From contig NZ_PPTQ01000022.1 of assembly GCF_003340345.1 (NCBI RefSeq), positions 1 to 39,216 on the forward strand: a DNA stretch of 39,216 nt, in the 5' to 3' direction. A program made the position numbers and the translations under genes. The stretch is from Paraeggerthella hongkongensis (GTDB taxonomy: Bacteria > Actinomycetota > Coriobacteriia > Coriobacteriales > Eggerthellaceae). Numbering within the stretch: the stretch's first letter is position 1; each line of letters opens with the position of its first letter. Below are positions 33,347 through 39,216 of the stretch, piece after piece. The notes below the pieces were generated by a model. The model saw only the letters and a program-made list of their open reading frames with translations, had not been told where the DNA came from and did no database searches.

Positions 33347-33424
33347 GCCGAGCCACTGCCCGTCCGGGTTGCCGAGCCGAGCTGCCGCCCGTCCGCAACG
33401 CAGGGCCGAGCCGCCGCCCGTCCG
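33347..33424 (+). repeat. Three 29-bp tandem units
   Basis: The block GCCGAGC-(C/T)-x-C-x-GCCCGTCCG recurs at 33347, 33376 and 33405, exactly 29 bp apart, in a GC-rich non-coding spacer (33262-33490). No gene is seen in it. Confidence 0.6.
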
Positions 33425-33494
33425 GGTCGCCGCCTCGTCGAGCGCGAGAGTCAGGACTGCCGACGGTCGCAAAGATCTTCCGAGCGGTTTTCCT

Positions 33495-33523
33495 TTGACG
33501 TGAGCCGTCGAGGGGTCTATCTT
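33495..33523 (+). promoter_or_regulatory. Promoter of the tyrosine kinase gene
   Basis: TTGACG (33495-33500), a 17-bp spacer and TATCTT (33518-33523) stand about 90 bases upstream of the GTG start. A second possible -10, TAGAAT, is at 33534-33539. Confidence 0.5.
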
Positions 33524-33613
33524 CTACTCAAGTTAGAATAAGTGAACTTACGGTGCCCTGCTTGACGCGAGGAGCCGGGGTCAATGCAGCACGGCTGAAC
33601 AAAGGAGCGACTT

Positions 33614-34456
33614 GTGGCCAGGAAAAAGAAATCCGCATCCAACGCGCTCGAAGTGCAGAACGCGGCGAAGACGCTCTTCGCGAACATTCGCTTCATGTCG
33701 CCCGATTCTCCGATACGGTCCATCGTGATTACCAGCTCGGTGCCGAACGAGGGCAAGTCGACGTGCTCGATCGAGCTTGCGCGCGCCATTGCCACATCGG
33801 GCAAGACCGTGCTGCTGGTGGAGGCCGACATGCGCCGGCGGGCCTTGGCCGACGCTCTTGGGGTGCGTCCTCCTGCGGGCGTGTACGCGGTGCTGACCGA
33901 CGCCGTGCCGCTTTCGCGGGCCGTGGCCGCCACGCCCACGCCGAACCTGTACTTCCTGGACGTCGAGCCGAACATCCCGAACCCGGCCGACATCGTCTCG
34001 TCGAAACGCTATGCCAAGCTGGTGTCCCTTCTTGAGGAAAGCTACGATTACGTGGTGTTCGACACTCCGCCGGTGGGTACGTTCGTCGATGCAGCCATCC
34101 TGTCCACGTTGGTGGATGGCACGGTGATAGTGGTAAGGCCGAATCTGGCAACGCGTGCCGAACTGGTGGAAGCTTGCGAGCAGCTGCAAAAAGCCGATGC
34201 CAACATCCTGGGCATCTGCGCTACGTTCTGCGAAGGGACCGACTCCGAATACTATTACGCTTACTACACCAACGACGGCGAGCGCGTGAAGCGCGGCGAT
34301 GATGCGGGCGCGACGCAGGGCCGTACTGCCGCCGATCGGCTGGAGCGCATTCAGGGGATTTCGCGATCTTCCGCAGAGGCCGAACGGCTGCGTGCGTCTT
34401 TGAACGGTGCTTCGCGGGCAGCTTCCTCGCGTTTTCGGAGTCGCGGCGATCGGTAG
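33614..34456 (+). CDS. CpsD/CapB-family tyrosine autokinase
   Basis: This 280-residue P-loop protein fits the cytoplasmic half of bacterial tyrosine kinases that steer capsule or exopolysaccharide synthesis. Walker A is VPNEGKST (K48), Walker A' is LLVEADMRRR and Walker B is VFDTPP. The Tyr cluster Y213-Y215 and Y217-Y218 would be the autophosphorylation site. Unusually, about 60 polar Arg/Ala/Ser-rich residues follow the cluster, where family members normally end. The start is GTG 33614 with AAAGGAG 7 bases upstream. The membrane activator (Wzz/CapA-like) and polysaccharide genes are not in the window. Confidence 0.88.
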   Translation: MARKKKSASNALEVQNAAKTLFANIRFMSPDSPIRSIVITSSVPNEGKSTCSIELARAIATSGKTVLLVEADMRRRALADALGVRPPAGVYAVLTDAVPLSRAVAATPTPNLYFLDVEPNIPNPADIVSSKRYAKLVSLLEESYDYVVFDTPPVGTFVDAAILSTLVDGTVIVVRPNLATRAELVEACEQLQKADANILGICATFCEGTDSEYYYAYYTNDGERVKRGDDAGATQGRTAADRLERIQGISRSSAEAERLRASLNGASRAASSRFRSRGDR

Positions 34457-34549
34457 GGCGTTAAGGCGGCCATCTGCGAACTCTTTGCCGGGGCGCCTCT
34501 TCGTCAGTGCATACTATGGCGACTGCAAGGCAATTTCTCGCAAAATCGG

Positions 34550-34587
34550 GAAGCATGCTTCTCATGCTGGTGCATTTGCGGTAATAT
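34550..34587 (+). promoter_or_regulatory. Promoter with 12-bp palindrome before the structured RNA
   Basis: TTCTCA (34559-34564), a 17-bp spacer and TAATAT (34582-34587) suggest a start near 34594. The perfect palindrome GAAGCATGCTTC (34550-34561) overlaps the -35 and could be an operator for a dimeric regulator. Confidence 0.45.
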
Positions 34588-34593
34588 ACCCAG

Positions 34594-34741
34594 AGTTGTC
34601 CGACGGTATCGCTTATACGAACCTCAGACGACGGCCTGGCTTGGCTGCGAACCGCTTTGGGATGCGGGTCGCGATTCCAAGCCACGTCATCCCAGGTATG
34701 GAGCTTGGAAGGGATGTGCTTTTCTGCAACATCCCTTTTTT
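34594..34741 (+). ncRNA. Structured leader or small RNA of unknown class with terminator
   Basis: Three helices are visible. P1: GTTGTC (34595-34600) with GACGAC (34627-34632), enclosing a small GTAT/ATAC hairpin. P2: GGCTTGG (34638-34644) with CCAAGCC (34677-34683), continuing as GCGAACCGC/GCGGGTCGC with one mismatch and the loop TTTGGGAT. The loop bases TGGGAT (34658-34663) are complementary to ATCCCA (34689-34694) right after P2, a possible pseudoknot. P3: AAGGGATGT/ACATCCCTT (34709-34737) with a 6-T tract, an intrinsic terminator. CATCCC (34688-34693) could instead pair with GGGATG (34711-34716) and block the terminator. The next gene, tatA, starts 80 bases later. It matches no riboswitch consensus I know. 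Confidence 0.6.
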
Positions 34742-34821
34742 GCATAGGTACATCACCCTGACGAGCAGGGTGGGGCGGGGTCGTAAGGCGCGGCCTTTGC
34801 ACGAGCAATTTGGAGGAACGT

Positions 34822-35085
34822 ATGAAAATTTTGGGAATGGGGATGCCGGAGCTTCTCATCATCCTTGCGGTGATTTTGCTCATCTTCGGCCCGAAGAACC
34901 TTCCGAAGCTTGGCAGCGCGCTTGGCAAAACCGTCAAGAACCTTCGCGACGGCATGGGCAGCAAGTCCATCGAGGACGCCGACGATGAGGAAGAAATCAT
35001 CGAAGAGGTAGTGGAAGAGCAGCCGGCCAAGAAGACGACGACGGCTCGGAAGACCACCACCGCCGCTAAGAAAAAGGCCGAATAG
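34822..35085 (+). CDS. tatA: Sec-independent translocase subunit TatA
   Basis: TatA oligomers form the passage for folded proteins with twin-arginine signals. The short hydrophobic helix MPELLIILAVILLIF is followed by the family hinge FGPKNLP and the amphipathic helix KLGSALGKTVKNLRDGM. The C-terminal 35 residues switch from strongly acidic (DDEEEIIEEVVEE) to Lys/Thr-rich, a loose tail usual in actinobacteria. Length is 87 residues. GGAGGAACG before ATG 34822 decides the start over an upstream in-frame ATG at 34810. tatB and tatC are not here. Expression may depend on the terminator upstream at 34709-34741. Confidence 0.93.
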   Translation: MKILGMGMPELLIILAVILLIFGPKNLPKLGSALGKTVKNLRDGMGSKSIEDADDEEEIIEEVVEEQPAKKTTTARKTTTAAKKKAE

Positions 35086-35106
35086 CTCAACAGTTTTGTT
35101 CGGTAT

Positions 35107-35146
35107 GCGGTATGTGCAGGTCTGGCCTCGCACATACCGCTTTTTT
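35107..35146 (+). terminator. Intrinsic terminator after tatA
   Basis: A perfect 11-bp stem GCGGTATGTGC/GCACATACCGC, with an inner AGG/CCT pairing, followed by six T. Confidence 0.95.
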
Positions 35147-35204
35147 CATATCAGTGCGGAAACACCGAAGCCGCGCATTTCATCACAGCAAAAAATATAA
35201 GGAA

Positions 35205-35237
35205 GCACGCTTGAAAGCACGAGCGTGCCTGTTTTTG
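35205..35237 (+). terminator. Terminator-like hairpin in the greA leader
   Basis: GCACGCT (35205-35211) and AGCGTGC (35222-35228) pair around a 10-base loop and are followed by CTGTTTTTG, 23 bases before the greA start. It may attenuate greA or end a short leader RNA. A TATAAG at 35196-35201 is too close to be the promoter for it. Confidence 0.4.
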
Positions 35238-35259
35238 TAATTGGGACAGGTGAGAAAAC

Positions 35260-35730
35260 ATGGCAGACGGAAACTTCATTCTTACACAAGAAGGCAAGGA
35301 CAACCTCGAAAAAGAGCTGCACTACCTTGAGACCGAGAAGCGCGCCGAGATCGGCGAGCGCATCAAGGTTGCTCGCGAGTTCGGCGACATCTCCGAGAAC
35401 TCCGAGTACGACGACGCGAAGAACGAGCAGGGCATGATGGAGGCGCGCATCGCCGAGATCAGCCGAATCCTCTCCGAGGCGACCGTGGTCAACACGCCGA
35501 AGCGCTCTTCGCGCGTGAACATCGGCTCGGTGGTGACGGTCACCATGGGCGGTCGCGAGCGCGTGTTCACGATCGTCGGCGGCGCGGAAAGCGATGCTGC
35601 CGCCGGAAAGATCAGCAACGAGTCTCCCGTGGGCGCCGCGCTGCTGGGCCGCAAGAAGGGCGATGTGGTGGAAACGACGGGCCCGACCGGCCGCCAGGTC
35701 ACCATCACCATTGAGAAGATCGATCACTAA
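35260..35730 (+). CDS. greA: Transcription elongation factor GreA
   Basis: GreA enters the secondary channel of RNA polymerase and stimulates cleavage of backtracked RNA. The coiled-coil N-terminal domain has the acidic tip with D43 and E46 (GDISENSEYDDAKNEQ), matching E. coli D41 and E44. The C-terminal FKBP-like domain ends with SPVGAALLGRKKGD. At 156 residues it is normal. It is followed by lysS after 16 bases, a common actinobacterial pairing. Confidence 0.97.
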   Translation: MADGNFILTQEGKDNLEKELHYLETEKRAEIGERIKVAREFGDISENSEYDDAKNEQGMMEARIAEISRILSEATVVNTPKRSSRVNIGSVVTVTMGGRERVFTIVGGAESDAAAGKISNESPVGAALLGRKKGDVVETTGPTGRQVTITIEKIDH

Positions 35731-35746
35731 GATAAAGGAACCGCAG

Positions 35747-37243
35747 ATGAGCGACACCACCGACCAGATCATCGAAGACGACCCCATTGAAGTGCGCCGC
35801 GCGAAGCGAGCGGCTCTCATCGCTGCGGGCAAGAACCCCTACGGCCACGCGTTCGAGTACACGCATCATTTGACCGATTTTGTCCAGCAGTACGCCGACC
35901 TTGAAGACGGCGCTTCCACCGAGGACGAGGTGGACGTGGCCGGTCGCGTCATGGCCAAGCGCGATCAGGGAAAGCTTGCGTTTTTGGAGCTGCGCGACTC
36001 GACGGGCGACATCCAGCTGTTCTGCCGCATCAACGTCTTGGGCGAGGATGCGTTCGCGGAGCTCAAGGATCTGGACGTGGGCGACTGGATCGGCGTGCAT
36101 GGAACCATGATGCGCACCAAGCGCGGGCAGCTGTCCGTGGCCGTGCAGTCGTTCGAGCTTTTGAGCAAGAGCCTGCGCCCGCTGCCGGAGAAGTTCCACG
36201 GTCTGGCCGACAAGGAGACGCGCTACCGTCAGCGTTACGTCGACCTGGTCATGAACCCCGAGGTCAAAGAGACGTTCGAGAAGCGCTTCAAGATCGTGGC
36301 GGCCATTCGCCGCTACATGGAGGACCAGGGCTTCTACGAGGTCGAGACCCCGTTTCTGCATCCCATTCTGGGCGGCGCGAACGCCAAGCCGTTCGTCACG
36401 CATTTCAACGCGCTCGATCGCGACTACTATCTGCGCATCGCTACCGAGCTGCCCCTCAAGCGTTTGCTGGTGGGCGGATTCGAGAAGGTGTTCGAGATCG
36501 GCCGTCAGTTCCGCAACGAGGGCATGGATCCGTTTCATAACCCCGAGTTCACCACGATGGAGGCCTATCAGGCGTTCTCCGACCTCAACGGCATGATGGA
36601 ACTCACGCAGGGCTACATTCAGGCTGCTGCGATGGCCGCATGCGGCACCATGCAGGTGACGTACCAGGGCCAGGAGATCGACCTGTCGGGCGACTGGCCG
36701 CGCAAGTCCATGATCGAGCTTGCCACCGAAGGGGCGGGCGAGCCGGTGAACTTCGACCGCACGCTTGAAGAGCTGGTGGCTATTCTGGAGAAGAACGGCG
36801 GGCACGCCGATGCGGCTTGGGGCAAGGGCAAGCTGATCGCCGAGATCTTCGAGGCCGTGGCCGAAGAGAAGCTTATTCAGCCGACGTTCGTGATCGATCA
36901 CCCGCTCGAGGTGTCTCCTTTGGCCAAGAAGAAGGCCGACGACGAGAACCTGACCGAGCGCTTCGAGCTGTTCATCTGCGGGCACGAGTACGCGAACGCC
37001 TTCGGCGAGCTGAACGACCCGGTTGATCAGGCCGAGCGCTTCAAGGCGCAGGTAGCCGCAAAGGATCTGGGCGACGACGAGGCCATGGGCTACGACGACG
37101 ACTACGTGCGCGCCCTCGAGTACGGCATGCCGCCGGCGGGCGGCGTGGGCGTGGGCATCGACCGCTTGGTCATGCTGTTGTCCGACGCTCCGTCGATTCG
37201 CGACGTGCTGCTGTTCCCGCACATGAGGGACGAAGCGAAGTAG
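35747..37243 (+). CDS. lysS: Lysyl-tRNA synthetase, class II
   Basis: LysS charges tRNA-Lys. The N-terminal OB domain (about 55-150) is followed by the class II core: motif 1 region with YRQRYVDLVMNPEV, the HPILGGANAKPFVTHFNALD loop, motif 2 FEIGRQFRNEGMD, and motif 3 GVGVGIDRLVMLL at the C-terminus. Length is 498 residues. ATG 35747 follows AAAGGAACC and gives a normal N-terminus; a longer frame from 35594 would overlap greA. It forms an operon with greA. Confidence 0.98.
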   Translation: MSDTTDQIIEDDPIEVRRAKRAALIAAGKNPYGHAFEYTHHLTDFVQQYADLEDGASTEDEVDVAGRVMAKRDQGKLAFLELRDSTGDIQLFCRINVLGEDAFAELKDLDVGDWIGVHGTMMRTKRGQLSVAVQSFELLSKSLRPLPEKFHGLADKETRYRQRYVDLVMNPEVKETFEKRFKIVAAIRRYMEDQGFYEVETPFLHPILGGANAKPFVTHFNALDRDYYLRIATELPLKRLLVGGFEKVFEIGRQFRNEGMDPFHNPEFTTMEAYQAFSDLNGMMELTQGYIQAAAMAACGTMQVTYQGQEIDLSGDWPRKSMIELATEGAGEPVNFDRTLEELVAILEKNGGHADAAWGKGKLIAEIFEAVAEEKLIQPTFVIDHPLEVSPLAKKKADDENLTERFELFICGHEYANAFGELNDPVDQAERFKAQVAAKDLGDDEAMGYDDDYVRALEYGMPPAGGVGVGIDRLVMLLSDAPSIRDVLLFPHMRDEAK

Positions 37244-37252
37244 AACCTGCAT

Positions 37253-37281
37253 GCGAGGGCGCTCCGAAAGGGCGCCCTCGC
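37253..37281 (+). terminator. Hairpin after lysS lacking a U tract
   Basis: A perfect 10-bp stem GCGAGGGCGC/GCGCCCTCGC with a 9-base loop stands 10 bases after the stop, followed by TGCTTG. Without a T run it is a weak or factor-dependent stop. From here to 37411 I see no gene. Confidence 0.5.
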
Positions 37282-37411
37282 TGCTTGTGCGGGTTCAAAG
37301 GCGCTGGCGTGTTGGCGGCCCCTCGCTTGGGCAGCCGGACGCGCGCCGGGCGATGGCGCTTTCGGGCCGACGAGGCGGCTATGCGGGACTTCGCCTGCGT
37401 TCGGGCCGTCA

Positions 37412-37615
37412 GCGCACGAAAAAACGCGATCGCTGGCAGGTTTTGACGGTTTGAGGTCGTCGTTTCGGCCCTTCGTTTCGCAAGCCGCAAACATTTCAGT
37501 ATCGTGCCTGGTCCGAAGCCCGGTCGAAAATGAAGTTGGGGAAGGGCAGCGTGAGGCGCGCGCTCGGCAACCTCAAACCGTCAAAACCTGCCAGCAAGGG
37601 CGGTTTTTCGCGCGC
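37412..37615 (+). repeat. Palindromic element, copy 2
   Basis: 46-bp arms at 37412-37457 and 37570-37615 in inverted orientation enclose a 112-bp centre. The first ~80 bases of the centre differ from copy 3 at about three positions. Terminator-like hairpins in both arms point outward. It stands 92 bases beyond the 3' end of the nuclease gene and in the same orientation as copy 3. Confidence 0.88.
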
Positions 37616-37707
37616 AACGTGCCAGCCGCAATCGCTTTGCTTGCGACGTTGCTCCGAGCTTCGTCGGCTGCGCTGCGTGAGTTGTACGGTCGGAAGCGTT
37701 TCTGGCG

Positions 37708-38682
37708 TTACGCGAAAAGCCCCTTTTGACTGAGCAACTGCCGACGAAGCTCAAGCTGCTTGAGCGAATAGTCGGAGCAAGCGGGGCGTATCCGCGCTCC
37801 TAAGTGGCCGGCCAGAATACGTGCGAAGCGGTTGTATTCTTGGCAGTTTGCCACCTGGCGCCAAGTGGCGGTCACCACGGTCAGGCCGAGTGCTTCGAGC
37901 GCGTTGCGTCGGGACGCATCCTCGGCGATGCGCTTCGCGCCGGTATGGCAGAGGGTGCTGTCGTATTCGACCGCTACGCCCCTGTCTCGCCAAAGCAGGT
38001 CGCATCGAAAAGAGGAGCGGTTGGTTGTCCAATTGCTGTGATGCGGAATCGCTATGGTAGCGTTCATGGCGGGATGCTCCAACTTGCTTCCCCCGTACAG
38101 ATAGGGAAGCGTTAGCAGTTCGGCGAGGGTCGATTCGCGCGGAGAAGCCGATCCGCCCAAAACGTGAGGAAGTGCTCGGCGGGCTGCTTTCGTTCCATGC
38201 AGGTATCCTGCGTTGTCTAGGTACGAGGCCAGCTTTCTCGGATTGGTCAAAGGGGACCTGTTCCTGATTCCGTAGGGGTGCTGCTTGTCGGGGGCGAACG
38301 TGCCGCAGAACTCGTACCCCAAATGGACTGCGAGGGGAAAGCCGACCGCCGACGCCATGTGCACGAAAGTTAGTTCGGGGCAGGTGACGAAAACCGGTTC
38401 GTCGAATTCAGGGAAGAACACGGCCCTTAACGATCTTTCCGGCAGGGATTGCGCACGGTGAACGATGAGGGCCGAACTGGCTTTCCTGTTTTCCCGAGCA
38501 AGAACGTGGACGGGCAGGGACAATGTTCCGCCGCGAACGAGCGCATGCGTTCGCATGTCGGAGCCGTGCGGAGCTTTCTCGGGCACGGTCGTGCTGCGGC
38601 ATACGCTGCGCGCCGATCCGACGTCGCTGAGTTCGGATCGCCAGAATTCAAGGGCTGATGTATGGGTCAGGATGGTTTTCAT
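37708..38682 (-). CDS. DUF559/Vsr-like nuclease-fold protein
   Basis: The C-terminal third resembles the DUF559 branch of the PD-(D/E)XK/Vsr-type endonuclease fold: D228 in RCDLLW, E239 and D241 in VAVEYD, H246, then D255 with R258/R259 and LGLTVVTATWRQV (residues 265-277). The N-terminal 200 residues have no family I can name; AbiEi-type antitoxin proteins of actinobacteria share the general build of an N-terminal module plus DUF559. Length is 324. G+C is about 55-57% in two 60-base lines I counted, clearly below the neighbours. It is flanked by two copies of the palindromic element and an 11-bp repeat array. No methylase or toxin gene is adjacent. Activity and target are unknown. Confidence 0.7.
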   Translation of the reverse strand: MKTILTHTSALEFWRSELSDVGSARSVCRSTTVPEKAPHGSDMRTHALVRGGTLSLPVHVLARENRKASSALIVHRAQSLPERSLRAVFFPEFDEPVFVTCPELTFVHMASAVGFPLAVHLGYEFCGTFAPDKQHPYGIRNRSPLTNPRKLASYLDNAGYLHGTKAARRALPHVLGGSASPRESTLAELLTLPYLYGGSKLEHPAMNATIAIPHHSNWTTNRSSFRCDLLWRDRGVAVEYDSTLCHTGAKRIAEDASRRNALEALGLTVVTATWRQVANCQEYNRFARILAGHLGARIRPACSDYSLKQLELRRQLLSQKGLFA

Positions 38683-38688
38683 GGTGTG

Positions 38689-38716
38689 AGTTTAGCACCT
38701 CATAATACCAGGTCAA
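38689..38716 (-). promoter_or_regulatory. Promoter of the nuclease gene, likely leaderless
   Basis: On the minus strand TTGACC (38716-38711), 16 bp and TAAACT (38694-38689) end 6 bases before the ATG, so the transcript would begin at the start codon. No ribosome binding site is present. Confidence 0.45.
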
Positions 38717-38734
38717 TAGCTATTTTATGGTTTA

Positions 38735-38855
38735 GATTCCTGTTGGATTTCAGCTAGATCCGCGCTAGACCCGTGCTAGGTTCGCGCTAGGTTTTTGCTA
38801 GATCCGTGTCAGACTCGCGCAACGTTTCCGCTAGATTCCTGCTGGATTTCGTTGC
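38735..38855 (+). repeat. Eleven 11-bp tandem units
   Basis: From 38735 the sequence divides into eleven consecutive 11-bp units with consensus GATYCGYGCTA (for example 38757 GATCCGCGCTA, 38768 GACCCGTGCTA). The outer pairs, units 1-2 and 10-11, are nearly identical, so there is also a 99-bp period. CTAG, normally rare in bacteria, occurs six times. The array lies between the nuclease promoter and palindromic copy 3. Confidence 0.85.
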
Positions 38856-38867
38856 GAGCTGGAAGCT

Positions 38868-39071
38868 GCGCGCAAAAAACGGCGATCGCTGGCAGGTTCT
38901 GACGGTTTGGGGTCGTCGTTTCGGCCCTTCGTTTCGCAAGCCGCAAACACTTCAGTATCGTGCCTGGTCAGAAGCCCGGTCGAAAGTGGCGCCGGGGAAA
39001 GGCTGCCCATAGCGCGCCCTCGGCAACCTCAAACCGTCAAAACCTGCCAGCGAAGGCGGTTTTTCGTGCGC
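38868..39071 (+). repeat. Palindromic element, copy 3
   Basis: 46-bp inverted arms at 38868-38913 and 39026-39071 enclose a 112-bp centre closely related to copy 2. The right arm and about 15 bases after it also match copy 2. It begins 12 bases after the 11-bp array. Confidence 0.88.
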
Positions 39072-39216
39072 AGCGTGCCGCCTGCAAGGGCAGCGGGGCT
39101 TCCTGCTCGTGGCGGCTTCGTTGCTGCGGCGCTTCGCGCGCACGCCCGCACGCCCGCGGCGGCCTCGGTGCCTGCTCGCATCGCCCGTCCGTCCGCGCCG
39201 CCGTCACCCGCCCGCC
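39072..39216 (+). other. GC-rich end of window without a gene
   Basis: 145 bases of low-complexity G+C-rich sequence with CGCCCG-type repeats. I see no gene or structured element; the unit it belongs to continues outside the window. Confidence 0.5.

Noticed and set aside
32806-33503. Several 60-225 codon frames between the tRNA and the kinase gene
   Set aside because: They lie in GC-rich low-complexity DNA, have no ribosome binding sites, and cross the palindromic element and the 29-bp repeats.
34594-34741. T-box, TPP, cobalamin, c-di-GMP-I or fluoride riboswitch
   Set aside because: None of their conserved core sequences could be located, so the RNA is left as unknown class.
37253-37281. 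Strong intrinsic terminator after lysS
   Set aside because: The stem is perfect but no U tract follows, so it was kept only as a hairpin with moderate confidence.
38735-38855. CRISPR array
   Set aside because: Units are 11 bp and directly adjacent, without spacers, and there is no cas gene.
33056-39071. Insertion sequences
   Set aside because: The three elements hold no transposase frame and I found no clear target-site duplications; they are non-coding repeats, possibly MITE-like.

Overview
The window looks like chromosomal DNA of a high-GC actinobacterium. The RpoB/RpoC sequences, the GC-rich third codon positions, the AAGGAGG-type ribosome binding sites and the mix of purine synthesis, polyphosphate, sortase and c-di-GMP genes best fit the class Coriobacteriia (an Eggerthella/Gordonibacter-like gut bacterium). 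The class is an inference from family resemblance; genus and species cannot be read from the sequence alone.

Layout. (1) 1-8210: rpoB-rpoC, driven by a TTGACA promoter with an A/T-tract upstream and closed by a strong terminator. The beta' subunit ends in an extra domain that aligns without gaps to the DNA-binding C-terminal domain of the RNA polymerase alpha subunit, including the positions that contact UP elements. (2) 8317-10310: hisE and glmM. (3) 10380-16100: a polyphosphate block: ppk1 and ppx on the minus strand, divergent from a two-domain PPK2-type polyphosphate:AMP phosphotransferase. (4) 16173-23741: a 38-residue membrane protein, a class B-like sortase, then purF-purM-purN, an XdhC-like gene and purH, tightly packed with ATGA overlaps. 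(5) 23892-31950: a membrane J-domain protein, an ATP-grasp enzyme, an LPG-synthase-like membrane protein, an orphan solute-binding lipoprotein and a dCache-GGDEF-EAL c-di-GMP protein. (6) 32059-37243: a hotdog thioesterase, tRNA-Pro(CGG), a CpsD-like tyrosine kinase, a structured leader RNA, tatA, greA and lysS. (7) 37244-39216: an accessory patch with a lower-GC DUF559/Vsr-like nuclease gene.

The most unusual non-coding content is a family of three ~205-bp elements (33056-33261, 37412-37615, 38868-39071), each with 46-bp inverted arms that contain outward-facing terminator-like hairpins. Two of them flank the nuclease gene in the same orientation, and the upstream side of that gene also carries eleven head-to-tail 11-bp units rich in CTAG. 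This resembles in outline the REP/RAYT arrangement (a nuclease gene bracketed by palindromic repeats), but with an unrelated nuclease fold. A second notable RNA is at about 34594-34741: three helices, a possible loop-to-tail pseudoknot and an intrinsic terminator whose 5' arm can be captured by the same strand that makes the pseudoknot, as expected of a riboswitch or attenuator. I do not recognise its class.

How the genes work together: housekeeping transcription (rpoBC, greA), translation (lysS, tRNA-Pro), wall precursor synthesis (glmM), de novo purine synthesis (purF/M/N/H), polyphosphate making, breaking and use for AMP phosphorylation, and a likely extracellular sensing pair (binding lipoprotein plus c-di-GMP enzyme).
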